Assembly: GCA_949316235.1 (NCBI GenBank)
Contig: OX438758.1
Coordinates: forward strand, 13,301,731-13,365,730
Direction of reading: 5' to 3'
DNA: 64,000 nt
From: Oegoconia quadripuncta
Taxonomy: Eukaryota > Arthropoda > Insecta > Lepidoptera > Autostichidae
Shown in pieces: positions 22,991 to 34,917 of this stretch. A program made the position numbers and the translations under genes. The notes under the pieces are model-generated. The model did no database searches. It was not told the DNA's origin and worked only from the letters and a program-made list of their open reading frames with translations. How positions within the stretch are numbered: the stretch's first letter is position 1; each line of letters starts with the position of its first letter.

Positions 22991-23203
22991 CTGTTTGGTG
23001 TATTGGCTAGAAACTCTGACTGCTATACCAAAAGGTTGCGGGTTCAAATCCCGCTAGGGGCATATTGTTGGGGCAGTTTGTATGATGAACACAGACTTGT
23101 GTTCCCGAGTTATAGATGTTTTTCCTTTATATATGTATTTATTAAAAAAAAATGTATTTGTGTAGTATATCAACCATCTGGTATCCACAACACAAACCGA
23201 ATA
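22991..23203 (+). mobile_element. SINE-B copy, 3'-truncated
   Basis: Forward; it stops after ccacaacacaaaccga, where the dispersed atcgaattcgact repeat follows. Confidence 0.85.
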
Positions 23204-23269
23204 TTTGATCGAATTCGACTATTGTTCCTTAGGGAACACGAATACAAATTCACCCTGTATTATTATTAA

Positions 23270-24030
23270 TAAATAAAATATTATTTAATAAAATACAGTT
23301 CTCTGAATTTTGTCGTGTATTTAATGCTTTAGGTTTGGGTTGTGCAATGAAATTGTTGATTCGTTCGCTATTGGAATTTTTATATTTATAACAAGGTTGT
23401 AAATATAAGGAGTATAACCATATAAGGATTGAGAATTAATAGGTCTTAGGAACACAGTATAGCCTAAGTTTTCCATATTATCGATCCACAATAGTTGTTT
23501 ATATACGCTTGGTTGACCAATTCTGATTACTTACAAGTGTAAAAATCAGATACAACTTCAATTTCCTAACACCATTTCTCTGTGACAAATAACAAACAGA
23601 GAACACCACTTGGCCTTGACTACATAATCCGGAGCTACTTCATATTAGCAGAACAAGCAACTAACCCTGAGCAAACAATGTAACAATGTAGTACTGTAAT
23701 ATGCCCTGATGGATTAGAAGAGCAATTTCGTTGCTATCTGCCAGGGCCGGAAGTAGGACCAGGCGTAAACTAGTTACTTATGAAGCAACGAAAACGTTGT
23801 TGAGATCTAAGGAAGTTTTGGAAGTTTTAAGCAGCGGCGGCAGGAATTATTGCGAAGTGGGGGATTCATCCGACATAGCATTTTTTATTTTGCATGGAAC
23901 TTATTTCATTGGCGTTTTCGGGGTTTGAAGATCCAGATTTTTTTCGTTTTGTCTAAATATATCAGTATGCTATCCAATATAGTAATTGCATATAGCAGGG
24001 TAATGACATCAATGTCGCCCATCACTTTCT
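23270..24030. other. intronic, no element recognised
   Basis: A GC-richer stretch near 23730-23870 is open on the plus strand but matches nothing I know. Confidence 0.4.
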
Positions 24031-24031
24031 G

Positions 24032-24137
24032 AGCAACCGTGTTGTTCAGGTCTGAAATAAGCTGCCGGAAGAGGTTGTGTCCGCCCAATCAGTGAATTCG
24101 TTCAAGAATAGATTGGATAAATTTTTTAAAAACTAGT
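24032..24137 (+). mobile_element. CR1/L2-like LINE C-terminal fragment
   Basis: One frame reads NRVVQV, a stop (tga, where Trp is usual), NKLPEEVVSAQSVNSFKNRL and DKFFKN then tag. The pattern RVV..WN.LPEEVV.A.S...FK.RLDK is the common end of CR1/L2-type reverse-transcriptase ORFs. Confidence 0.7.
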
Positions 24138-24238
24138 GATGACATAAATATTGACTGAATAACAACATAATGAACAATGTGAACTCTTCCAACACTGTGA
24201 CATAGACATACCAGCAGTAATGCTGCTCTTCTATAACA

Positions 24239-25657
24239 TAATAATAATAATAATAATAATAGACCAGAGTAGTTCCTACAAATACTTAGGATTCCAGCAA
24301 ACTGGGCAGATTAAACAAAAGCAAACCAAAATTGATCTAAAGAAAAAGTTCAAACACCGGCTCAATGCAATACTCCGATCTCAACTCAACTCCCGCAACA
24401 TAATTAAAGCTATAAACACATACGCAATACCAATTCTAACATATTCATTTGGTATAATATCCTGGTCGCAGTCAGAACTAAAAGCTGTTCAGAGAACAAT
24501 TAACACTTTGCTAACGGATCACCGTAAACACCATCCTCGTTCTTGTACACAAAGACTAACATTACCTAGAGAAGAAGGAGGCAGGGGGCTCATAGATATA
24601 AATAATTTACACAACAAACAAATTACCACTCTCAGGACATACTTCTATAATTGCGTAGAACACTCTGCAATACACAAAACTATAGTACACACCGATAAGC
24701 GACTAACCCCGCTTAATCTTCAGAACAGACACCCGCAGCGAAATGAACAAATAGCTAACGAGAAGGGAAAAGTCGCTACCTGGGAACGTAAGTCATGGAA
24801 GACACCGCCACGACCTCCAGCAACCACATGTCGATAAGAAAGCGTCGAACGCCTGGCTGCAACGTGGCGAACTGTTTCCTGAGACGGAGGGATTTATGAT
24901 TGCGATTCAGGATCAAGTCATCGAAACGCGAAATTATAAAAAGTTTATCTGCCGCATACCCAACTTACCTACAGACACCTGCAGACGCTGCCACAGTGCC
25001 TCCGAGACAATACAGCACATTACCGGTGCCTGCAAATCCGTTGTGCAAACAGACTACAAACACCGACATGACCAGGTAGCCGCAATAGTCCACCAGTATC
25101 TCGCCTATAAGTACAAGCTTATAGATCAGAAAGTACCATACTACAAGTATATACCTGAAACAATACTGGAGAACAGCGAATTTAAAATGTATTGGGATAG
25201 AACCATAATCACAGATAAAACTATACACTTTAATAGACCGGATATATCAATACTGAACAAACGCCAGAAAGTAGTAAATCTCATAGACATTGCAGTATGC
25301 AATACGCATAATCTGCAACATACGCACACCGAAAAGATGGCTAAGTACATGGATCTCCAAATTGAAGTGAAAACTCAGTGGAAGGTCGATACAGTCAAAA
25401 TCATCCCAATCATCATTTCTACCACCGGCGTAATACCCAAGACCCTACACACCAGCCTCAACACACTAGATATTCATCCATCCATAGCCACACTACTACA
25501 AAAAGCAACAATCTTAAACACATGCAGACTAGTACGGAAATTCCTCTCGTTAAATTGACATAACGTAGATTTATACACTTGGCTTAGGCCCGTGCAAAAT
25601 ACCTCCTTGGAGAGTTTAAACTAATATAAATAATAATAATAATAATAATAATAATGT
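24239..25657 (+). mobile_element. R4/Dong-type non-LTR retrotransposon, 5'-truncated, in a TAA repeat
   Basis: The ORF starts within the post-catalytic RT/thumb region (YKYLGFQQTG, REEGGRGLIDI). It shifts by one base near 24793, where WERKS gives way to HGRHRHDLQQPHVDKKASNA, and continues to a stop at 25558. Downstream are a CCHC-type knuckle (CRRCHSASETIQHITGAC), a Y..RHDQV segment and the restriction-like endonuclease motif with NRPDI and NLIDIAV, which is diagnostic of the R2/R4 group. (ATA/TAA)n tracts flank both ends (24239-24261 and 25630-25655). Dong of Bombyx mori is known to insert into TAA repeats. The copy is inactive because of truncation and frameshift. Confidence 0.9.
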
Positions 25658-25683
25658 AACAACCGAGGTCAGCAACATGTTGT

Positions 25684-26120
25684 GTGAAGAAGAAATGGCA
25701 GAAACACAGTAATTCATTCAAAGGGTTATGTATATGCTTTTTCAATAAAGTTCCTGTTGATATACAAAATCTTCCTTTCAATAAATTTAAAGATACTATA
25801 AAACAGAAACTTATTAACAAAGCATATTATAAAATATCAGATTATTTAGATGATAAACAATCATGGACATAACCAGCCCGATCGCATAAGCAGGCTATTT
25901 CACCATTAATAATGAAATATTATAATATAAAATAATAATTTTATAAAATAAAAACCTTTTTTTAAAAGAGCGACCTCTCGAGTTTCTTGCTTGTTCTCTC
26001 AGGGGAAAATTGCCTTTTGAACAAGCAGTAGCTTTAAAAATGTAAAAGCTGACTATTTTAAGTGTACCCTGTGTACCTACAACATAAAGCATTTTTTGAT
26101 TTTGATTTTGATTTTGAACA
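25684..26120 (+). mobile_element. LINE family D 3' end
   Basis: The last coding part reads SFKGLCICFFNKVPVDIQNL, then KISDYLDDKQSWT and a stop at 25872. The family 3' untranslated region follows (cgagtttcttgcttgttct) to gcattttttgattttga. It is a CR1/Jockey-like reverse-transcriptase C-terminus, strongly 5'-truncated. Confidence 0.8.
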
Positions 26121-26299
26121 GAAACACTCATAAGGCTCAAATTTAAGTGGCGGTTTGCTAAAAAAAGGAGCACGTTGAAAATCAGCGCTGGTACGACTCA
26201 TGTCACAACAGCACAAAGCTGAACTTGCCTCCTCTTATCACTTCTGCTGTTGAAGTTTTAAGTACCTATTGTTAACATATTTTAGTGAACAGTGTACTT

Positions 26300-26715
26300 C
26301 TTTATACTTATAAATTAATACTCCTAAGCAGAATGTATATTAGAATGTTTGTGATAATAAATATGTATTCATTCACTCATTCAAGTATCTAAAGTAGTGT
26401 TTAGTTATATATTTATTAATATATGTAATAATATATTCATTTATATATCATTTATATGTTCGTGTATATATTCATTTACATATTCGTAGGCTTATTTATG
26501 TACTTATTATTATGTACTTAATATTTATTTTCTTATTTTCATTTTACTTGTGTGCACTCTATGTTTCCCCTTCACTATTGTTATTTCCTATGTTGGGTTT
26601 GCTGGAAGATATCTCTTTTAGGGATAAGCTCGCCTTTTCTATATCTTACTCTTAAGTATCACTGTAATTGTTTTCTGTGTATGCAATAAAGTGTTAAATA
26701 AATAAATAAATAAAC
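26300..26715 (+). mobile_element. LINE family G 3' end
   Basis: The segment tggaagatatctcttttagggataagctcgcc with an aataaagtgttaaataaataaa end is the complement of 49790-49890, which follows a reverse-transcriptase C-terminus. No coding part remains here. Confidence 0.65.
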
Positions 26716-26719
26716 ATTA

Positions 26720-27567
26720 TTGCCAAAAAGAGGACGTATATAGACGTGCTGCGTTACTTATAATTAATAATATTAAATATAGCACATACTAGCTTTTAGA
26801 TTTTTTATCCATATACTCCAAGATTGGGTTATTTACCAGTTGGGTAACAAGTTTGAGCGAAACATGTACACAATAACAATGATAATTTTCATTACAAGTA
26901 TTTATATTAATAAAGTACCCCAGAATATATTTAAAGAAAATTAATTTAAACAAAAAAAGTTATTGCGCTTGCGATAACTCTTTTCTCAGCTTCAACTCCC
27001 TGATTTTAAATGCTTAAAACTTTATATGTTCTTTAAAATACGCAGGGTTTGGTGAAATACAAAACGTAACTTTACTTATACCATCTTATACATAAGTTTC
27101 GATAAGAACAAAAAAATCTGTGACACAACATTTACGAGCAAAACCCAAACCGCTTGTATGAAATGGAGAATATATTTTTTAAAGTGAGAGTTTTCAAATA
27201 TTGCATGTCAAATATCTGTAGAAATACATTTACCACTACTCAAAACTCAAATGTCTGAACTCGTGAATATAACGTTGTAACGATATAAGGCGATAATACA
27301 GGACCGAAGGGCCCTGTTGTTGGCATCTAATCGGGATAGTTAGCATTACATAACGGCACCTGATACTCAGATCGTGTTGGATCCAACATAACATCAATTC
27401 TATTATGTATATTTTATTATGATAGATGAGGTGCCTATATTTTTAACACAAAATGGAGGGATGAAGCCTGAAGTAAGTTCTGAAGCGAGGCGCCATTACA
27501 ACCAGGCATCAACTACGAGAAAAAAAAAACAAGGAAGATTTTGTAAGAAATAAAAGATGTCTCTTAC
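26720..27567. other. intronic, no element recognised
   Basis: AT-rich intron sequence next to the 22-codon exon. Confidence 0.45.
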
Positions 27568-27633
27568 CTTATACGGTTTCAGCATTTTCCGGAGATCTCC
27601 GCTTTCATTCAATTTTTCAATGGTTTCCGCATC
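27568..27633 (-). CDS. GRXCR1-like exon: end of glutaredoxin fold
   Basis: This 66-nt internal exon has 22 codons and reads DAETIEKLNESGDLRKML followed by KPYK. On the minus strand it is preceded by a C/T-containing tract ending ttccag and followed by GTAAGAG. It starts and ends in phase 0, so it joins after HHVG of the 61-kb exon and before SPDAC of the 17-kb exon. The pattern D/G-AE..-LNESG-L matches the region just after the substrate-recognition loop in GRXCR proteins. The identification is strong because sequence, strand, order and phase all fit, although the exon is only 22 codons long. Confidence 0.92.
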
Positions 27634-28097
27634 CTGGAACAAGCAGAAAAAAAATTACTGTGGAAGTAGATTTGAAAGAATTTTGCTTGTAAAGAGAAGT
27701 GAAGTCGACATTATTTTACAATTTTCAGTGCGGGTAGAAGTGATTACTTATTTTGCCTTTATTTTCATTGAAGTCAATAGGTTATTTCAAATTTAAACTC
27801 AGGTATGTCTAAGACATATTTATAATTTGTTCAGGTAAAGACATGGTGTATGAAAATCAAATAATTTTTTTAAAATTCAAGAGGCTCAACGTCCGCGTCG
27901 TCACTGTAATACGATTCGTCGTATTTCTGTATGCGATAGATGTACCTAGATAATTGAAAAGCATTTTTAACAAATAGTATTCGATTATCTAAATACTTTA
28001 ATTTAGTGACATTTGGGAATTAATATTTTCTCGATTATTATTTTATTTTTTAATTTTAAATTGTTAACTTCGGTTGAGTAATGTACGAGTATAAATA

Positions 28098-28350
28098 ATA
28101 AATATCTTTGCACATATACACAGCGCCATCTAGTTCCACACTAAGCAACTAGGCTTGTATTATGGATACCAGATGGTTGATAAACTACACAAATACATTT
28201 TTTTTGTAAATAAATACATAAATAAATGAAAAACATCCATAACTCGGGAACACATGTCTGTATTCAACATACAAACATATGCCCCTAGCGGGATTAGAAC
28301 CCGCGACCATTTGGTATAGTAGCAGAGTTTCTAACCACTACACCAAACAG
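28098..28350 (-). mobile_element. SINE-B copy, full length
   Basis: Inverted; the head ends ctacaccaaacag at 28350. Confidence 0.88.
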
Positions 28351-28635
28351 TATTATTATTATTTATTTTGATTTATTTAAGTCCATAGCGGCAAAGTTGC
28401 ACGATTTCTCTCACGTTGTACATTACAAACCTCTTCAATAAGAGATTGATCACCATATCCATTGATTGCTCGCTCAGTTTTTGATCTTGAATATCTTAAT
28501 AAAATTCGAGTAAATAAGCTCACAGCAAAATCCTTTCGTAACTTCATCTTAACTATATCGGAAGCTGTCATGTTACTTCTTGCCTGCTGCGAATATTGAG
28601 TTATTTGTTGTGTACTCGTAAGTTCCAGCATTTTA

Positions 28636-28758
28636 AAAGGATAGAACTAACCCGTCTCTTCCCGTGCGTGTTATCAAAAGCGACTATGTGATTTACCACC
28701 AAAATTTTTTTTAAAAATCTACTTTTTAACGGCGATAGGGCCATGTGTGTGATCTATA
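28636..28758. repeat. repeat family E, left part
   Basis: aacccgtctcttcccgtgcg and ttttaacggcgatagggccatgtgt match 57690-57790. The copy is interrupted by the family F MITE. Confidence 0.65.
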
Positions 28759-28760
28759 TA

Positions 28761-29184
28761 TTGGGTCTTTACCTATGAAATTGGAGTTTTTTTTCTTCGT
28801 TAATCATATGTACAAATTCCTGCGATTTTCAAAGCTATATCCAAATTTGTTTTTTATTTGGAAAATGGAATATTATTTCAAGGTTTCACATGAAATATTT
28901 TTTAATTTCGGGGCTACATTACATAATAAAAAATAAATTAACAGAGCTCTTTTCATGTGCTTCCCATTATTATTTCTTAGATTCGCTGAAACTTTTATAA
29001 AGCGGTTACTTTTAAAAATGAACGCTGCCTATACTTAACTTAATATCATCCGACAATACACACAAAGTTTAGCTAAATTTGGATTTGCCGTTCCCAAAAA
29101 AAAAAAACAAAAATGTTTGTATGGAGAAAACAGTCTTAATGAAATTCTTCATACAAAACGCCAATTTCATAGGTAAGGACCTAA
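28761..29184 (-). mobile_element. mariner-like MITE (family F) nested in family E
   Basis: The 424-bp copy has TA on both sides (28759-28760 and 29185-29186). Family E runs on at 29187 (tgaaccgtggatatagtcat), matching the uninterrupted copy at 57790, so the MITE is the younger insertion. Confidence 0.87.
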
Positions 29185-29186
29185 TA

Positions 29187-29400
29187 TTTCCTAAGGTGAA
29201 CCGTGGATATAGTCATCAAGCATTAAACTTCACATCTTTGGAACACCCAAACGCTAATCTTTGGGTTATACCTGACCACCCCATTTGGGATAGAGGTCGT
29301 GACGTGTACACCTATTTAAACTCGATAAAAATTTCACGTAAGCACTTTAAGAGAAATGGCAGAGACTATTGTTTATTAAAGAAGAATCTGAATTAATTTC
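29187..29400. repeat. repeat family E, right part
   Basis: ggaacacccaaacgctaatctttggg and accaccccatttgggataga continue the copy broken at 28758. Confidence 0.65.
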
Positions 29401-29724
29401 CTCACACTATAACCAACAAAATATATTGCCCATATTTCCGTAGGTGAGGTGGGAAAATCGCGGGCGAAAGCTATAATAGGTACTAACTAGGTGCACAGTA
29501 TAAATGACATCGGTACGGCTATTGCTACCTCGACGATTGTCGCAAGACTGCAGTGAAGATGATTTAAAAAAAATTACGCGTGTTGTGTTTTTCGGTTTTG
29601 CGTGTGTGTATATCTGTGGATGTGTTTGAATGTATCTCATTAATGCATGGTCAGGATTTAACAAGGGGACAGATCGTTAGTTATATCGGTTAAGAATCCA
29701 ATGGGGGCATTGGATAAATTAAGA

Positions 29725-30122
29725 TTTCTTATTAAATTCAATATAATTAAAAACAAGTCAATCACTAAGTCATTTAAGGGGCAATGTATACGCTTTTATA
29801 ATAAGGTTCCAGAGGACATTCAAAATTTACCTTTAAATAAATTCAAAACCATCATAAAACAGACATTACTTACCAAAGGCTATTATAAAATTTCTGACTA
29901 TCTGGATGATAAGCAAGCATGGACATAGACCGCTCGGCGATATTTCAGTCTAATTTATACAATATAATATAATTGTAACCTAAACTTATTTAAAAGAACG
30001 CGAATCCAGTTTTTAATAAAAAAAAAAAAAAAAAAAAGAGCAACCCTTGAGTTTCTTGCTCGTTCTTCTCTGGGGAATCAGCTTTGTGAATGAGCATAAT
30101 GTCAAAACTTTAATAATAAGAT
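29725..30122 (+). mobile_element. LINE family D 3' end, left part
   Basis: It encodes SFKGQCIRFYNKVPEDIQNL then KISDYLDDKQAWT and a stop at 29928. The 3' untranslated region follows with a 19-nt A run near 30020. It is cut at 30122 by a second LINE. Confidence 0.82.
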
Positions 30123-30323
30123 CCTCCGATCCGATCCGATCCCGATGGCGGGAGTGAGTGCGGAGTCTCCTCACAGACAATGGATCACGTATTGTCTTGC
30201 CCCGCGTGTCCTGACAGCTGCACCTTTGACGACCTCCTTAACGCCACAGACAGTGATGTTAGAGTGGCTAAGTTTTGGTCCAATAAAATTTGAAACTTGC
30301 CTCGACACGAAAAGAAGAAGAAG
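30123..30323 (+). mobile_element. short LINE 3' end with GAA tail and 11-bp target duplication
   Basis: The 201-bp insert ends (GAA)n and is flanked by AATAATAAGAT at 30112-30122 and 30324-30334. One frame reads TMDHVLSCPACPDSCTFDDL, then VAKFWSNKI and a stop, a cysteine-bearing C-terminus typical of some non-LTR ORF2 proteins. The clade is not certain. Confidence 0.8.
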
Positions 30324-30334
30324 AATAATAAGAT

Positions 30335-30415
30335 AAAAAATGTGACGTTTTCAAGTGATAATTTTATCCTACGAAATAAATATTTTTTTGATTTTGATTT
30401 TTGATTTTGACAAAA
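30335..30415 (+). mobile_element. LINE family D 3' end, right part
   Basis: gtgacgttttcaagtgataattttatcctacg with a gattttgattttt end resumes the tail broken at 30122. Confidence 0.78.
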
Positions 30416-30624
30416 TCGCTCTGACTTGCACTCGAGAAGCTTAAAGGCTAATTATAAATAACACATAAATATTATGAAATTATTTAAAATAAATGATAAA
30501 AACGTCCACTTTTTTTATAATTCTGGAAAATAACCCCCTATCAAAACTCTTTAGGTATTATTTGCGCCACTGGGCGCTTAAGTATATTTCGATGATATCA
30601 TATACATATATCTATATATCATAC

Positions 30625-30775
30625 GACCGATTGGTGTAGTGAATAGTGACCCTGTCAGCGAAACCAACGGTTGCGGATACGAATTCCGCGAGGGGTAAAG
30701 GTTTGTGTGATGAATACGAACATTTATTCCCGAGTCATGGATGTTTATATAAATATTTATGTATGTTTAAGATAA
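30625..30775 (+). mobile_element. SINE-B variant copy
   Basis: The head reads cgaccgattggtgtagtgaatagtg and the anticodon-arm region gtcagcgaaaccaacgg, a subfamily also present inverted at 57460-57642. It is 3'-truncated. Confidence 0.75.
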
Positions 30776-31193
30776 AACATAATTTATAATGTTAAGATTC
30801 ATTAGTTGCTCTACTGTATCTGTTTGTTCACCTAATGGGAAACACCCAACAGTACCTCGAGTTTCCTATAGACATGGCATTGTTAGCGGTTTTCACTTCC
30901 ATCTGTTGACTTTTACTGACTTTGCATTTTCCAAGAAAAGTGCGGCGTCTCAGAAAATGTAGGTTAGAGTACAGTAGGCCACATTATGCTCCGATAAATT
31001 ATTATAGGTAATTAGTTTGGTCACAACCGATTCAGCCATATAATTGTGTTTACTTACATTTTTGCTTACAAAAAACAAAATCAATACATAGTAAATGGTT
31101 TTGATAGACAGAAGCGAATGGGATATCTTTATTTCATAAGAGATATGTGAACATCTATCGTAGCGTACGAGTATGAAATCTGTGCACTCATTA

Positions 31194-31493
31194 TAAACAA
31201 CATTGGGCTTACGATTCGGAGGTCGCAGGTTCGATCCCCAGCGGGGTATATGTATAAATACTCGGTTTGCTTGGTGGTAGGGCCTAGGGCGCCTGGCTAG
31301 CTACCTTATCTAAATATGCCGCCACGCAGCAATGTTAATAGCATTGTTGTGTTTCGGTTGTCAGAGGTAAGATAGCCAGTCCCCCAAATGTGTTTGGTTT
31401 CCGGGTCAGTACGCTTCCACCTTCGACCTCATCTTCACTTAACATCAGGTGTGATTGAGGTCAAGTACCAACCCGTTGTGCATAAAAAAAAAA
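31194..31493 (+). mobile_element. SINE-A copy
   Basis: Forward; lacks the first part of the tRNA head and ends in an A run. Confidence 0.88.
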
Positions 31494-31574
31494 TTATTGA
31501 CTCATTTACTATGTCACTAACTAATATAGGTATAACAGGCCATCTCTGCATATACATTGCTATATATACATGCA

Positions 31575-31870
31575 TACAGGGTGAAATTTAATTCGTATAA
31601 TTCTTGCTTACTCATCAGTAAGCAAGAATTATAGCCATCACTCCGCTCCTGATTACGAAAAACTACATGGAACCATAGCTGAAATCAGCCGAAAATTGTT
31701 GGACTTCCACTTACTTTAGTAACTTATTAGTAATCTGTGCTTCCACACTAAAGGTGGTTTCAGAATGGTTTACTTTGTATGAACAATCGAATTTTTTTTT
31801 ATCGAATTCGACTTTGGTTTTTTGGGGAAAATTGTTCTTAATCAAGAGAAGCGTCACAGTTTTTTATGTT
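31575..31870. repeat. dispersed repeat related to 12.4-12.7 kb, with hairpin
   Basis: It starts acagggtgaaattta and shares tgttggacttccac, ggtggtttcagaatgg and atcgaattcgact with the copy at 12420. It carries a 16-bp perfect hairpin at 31597-31632. Confidence 0.6.
31597..31632. repeat. 16-bp perfect hairpin
   Basis: ataattcttgcttact and its exact complement are separated by catc. Confidence 0.95.
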
Positions 31871-31923
31871 AAGACCTCTTTGTTTGTACTCATTCAATGT
31901 GTGTATACTATGTGCTTTCGACA

Positions 31924-31995
31924 TCATCATCATCTCAGCCCGTAAACATCCCACTGCAGGGATATAGGCCTTCTCTCGTATAATGAGGGATATGT
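31924..31995 (-). mobile_element. SINE-C 3' fragment
   Basis: (CAT)n, agcccgtaaacatcccactgc and gggatataggccttctctcg. Confidence 0.78.
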
Positions 31996-32650
31996 GCTTT
32001 AAATTGTGATAATGTAATCAAAATTATTATGATTATAAACCTTCATTCGTCTTGAAAGAATTCAAATCCCCAGAAAAAGTGACTACAAGCAAAATGGATT
32101 AGTATCGCTATCTGTTACATTTCCACTCTAACAATGACTAAATATTAATTATTACTAATGTTTTGATATGTATCTATTGTCTGTTATATGTATAGCAATT
32201 ATAAAACTTTTTGTTGGAAAATGAATTTTATTCTATTAAAGTGTATATGGATATGACATTTTCATAACCTCCTGACATGTTTTCTATTTTAATATATGTA
32301 TTTTAACTTGTATTCAACTATAATTTGACAAAGGTGATTATGGCATATCAATAATCTCATGACATGGTTTATATTTTATTTTGTTTTGTTTTATTTCATT
32401 TTGATTATTCTAAAATGGTATGACGTTGACGTAACAATGGTTACATACTTATACTTTCTTAATTAATTTTGACATACATATAACAATATGTTTTACTATT
32501 GTATACAGGAATTTGTTTTTTATGTTATTATTTTTTGTTTTATGTTTGACAATCACTTTTATTTTAAATTTCATAAATTTACGAAACTGTATGTATGACA
32601 TGCTATTGTAAAAGTGAACTAAATAAATCTAATCTAATCTAATCTAAAAG
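31996..32650 (+). mobile_element. AT-rich segment ending in a (TAATC)n LINE-like tail
   Basis: aaataaatctaatctaatctaatctaa at 32620-32645 is a typical non-LTR 3' end. The preceding sequence has no recognisable coding part. Confidence 0.35.
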
Positions 32651-33073
32651 AATAATTTTCAGGATCCGACTTTTCTAGCACACGGGCCATTAAAGTAACA
32701 ATGATTTTTATGAAGCGTATAGAGGAACAAAGGTCTCGTTCTTTAATTCTGACTGGAAGATTACCGCTAAGTAATTTCAGTTGACAATCGCTGCCACGGA
32801 ACGAAGGTTCGAAGGGAAAAAATCTCATATTTTTCTCACATCATTCATGGCTGCATCCATTGTTAGGTTTATCATTATTCGGAAAAGTGTTTTTCATTAG
32901 GGCGAGCACACAATCATGTATTGTTAGTGCCATGCGATGGAGCAATATAAAATATTGGATAATATAAACGATTGACATAACAAAACTAGCGGAGCGACAA
33001 TATTTATTCGCATCCTTATAGGTTCCAATCAGAAAGTTATGACCTACAAGGAAACGTAATACATTCTCACTGG

Positions 33074-33260
33074 CTTCGTATTCACTGAGGGACAAATGTC
33101 CCGCGATACGTGTAGCAAGTCTGGCAACAATACGCGACTTGTTCCTTGACGCCGCCTTGCTTCAGTTGAGGAACAGAGTAGAACAGCGGCGCTGGTTACC
33201 AGACTTATCGTGCGATATCTCTCTGTCTAGCGACACATTTGTCCCCTAATGAATACGAGG
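33074..33260. mobile_element. MITE
   Basis: The ends cttcgtattcactgagggac and cctcgtattcattaggggac (complement of the right end) run inward as inverted repeats to aagtctggcaac/gttaccagactt. Confidence 0.7.
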
Positions 33261-33551
33261 CTCAGATATAAACACCAAAGGAATTTTCACAGCTCAATCT
33301 CTGAACCAATCGTATTAAATTTTTTTAAAGAGGTAGCTTCTGACCTGGATAAGGACATAGGCTACTTTAAGATAAGACAATATCCCCTGATAAAATAGGG
33401 ATTTAAAAATGGATAAATAATTATAACTTGATAATTTAAAAAAAACCCAGAAGATTACGTTCATACTCATAGTAATGTAAATATCTCTTTCACTATAAAA
33501 GTCATTTTCCAATTTCCTATGTAACTTTTAACATAATTTGACAAGACACCA

Positions 33552-33825
33552 AATAAATAATAATAAATAAACATCTTTGCACATACACACAGCGCCATCT
33601 AGTTCCACACTAAGCAACTAGGCTTGTACAATAGATACCGGATAGTTGTAAACTACACAAATACCTTTTTTTGTAAATAAATACATATATAAATGAAAAA
33701 CATCCATAACTCGGGAACACATGTCTGTATTCATCATACAAACATATGCCCCTAGCGGGATTCGAACCCGCGACCTTTTGGTATTGCAGCAGAATTTCTA
33801 ACCACTACACCAAGCAGGTCGTCAC
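33552..33825 (-). mobile_element. SINE-B copy, full length
   Basis: Inverted; the head ends caccaagcaggtcgtca. Confidence 0.88.
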
Positions 33826-33912
33826 TTAAAATTGTAGTTATAGAGCAGAATACAAGTGTTTTTGTCCGTCTCAAATCCACACATTGGACTGTAGCCATTT
33901 TGTTTACTGCTG

Positions 33913-33984
33913 CAAATATAACATTTGATGCAAATATAACATTTGATGCAAATATAACATTTGATGCCAATATAACATTTGATG
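33913..33984. repeat. four tandem 18-bp units
   Basis: caaatataacatttgatg is repeated four times with one base changed in the last unit. The unit is a multiple of three, so frames across it show a repeated hexapeptide, but nothing suggests translation. Confidence 0.95.
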
Positions 33985-34917
33985 TTTCTGAACTTGCATT
34001 TTATTGTTGTAGTTTGATCTTTCATAGTGTGTCAGTAATAGTTATATGGGCATCCCATTCCATAATGAATTGTAGCTACGGCTTCTATTATTATGTAAAT
34101 AACAATTATTTTAATAAGATATCGATTCCTGATTTCACTTCTGTTCAATCTTTTCCCGTGTTAATCACTGATATAGTTTTTTTTGGAAAGATAATATTAA
34201 CTAATATTTATGCTAATAATGATAGAAGAGGTCAATTTATATTTAATTCACATTTATATGGCTACTAATTTATCGATATTTTTATATAATTATGATACAA
34301 TAAGTTATTCAATTGTATACATTACTAAATGTCATCAAACTGGCATAAGTTCGGTCATTTTGTTTGTTGCTATTCCCGACCCGCTATCCGTTTACATATA
34401 TGTAAGATTGTTATGCAAATAAATAATTATCTGTCTATCTATGATGTCATCCAAATACACCAAGCAACTGTGTTAAAAGCTAAATATCTTCGAAATGATA
34501 AAATTTCATCAAATATGGCTAATTACTTTCTCGCAAATACCAGCTTACGAAAGTAAAAAGTCGTTTTTAAATTGGTTTAGTTTGACGTTACAATGCCACA
34601 GACTCACATAAGCTTCAAACATACTTCTTGCGTTGTAGATAATAAATATAATAGAAACGTTATAATATCGCTTCGCTGAGCAAAATAATTTTCAAAAACG
34701 GAATACCTTATTAAGAAATATGTTAACGTTAACGTTAAGCCAGGTTTCTTATTAACATGTTAAGAGTGCTTTTGTTTTGGCAAACTTAAAGGGAAAATTA
34801 TAAAGCCAAGAATTTTTTACATAGCTAAATTACGGGACAAGGTCTCTTTGTAAGTCTGGATGAAGGTTGTACACGACTGAATGTTAACATGGAAGAGAGC
34901 TTCAATTATATTAAGCA

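Noticed and set aside
33913..33984. short regular repeats that might suggest a CRISPR array
   Set aside because: Units are contiguous with no spacers, in a eukaryotic intron.
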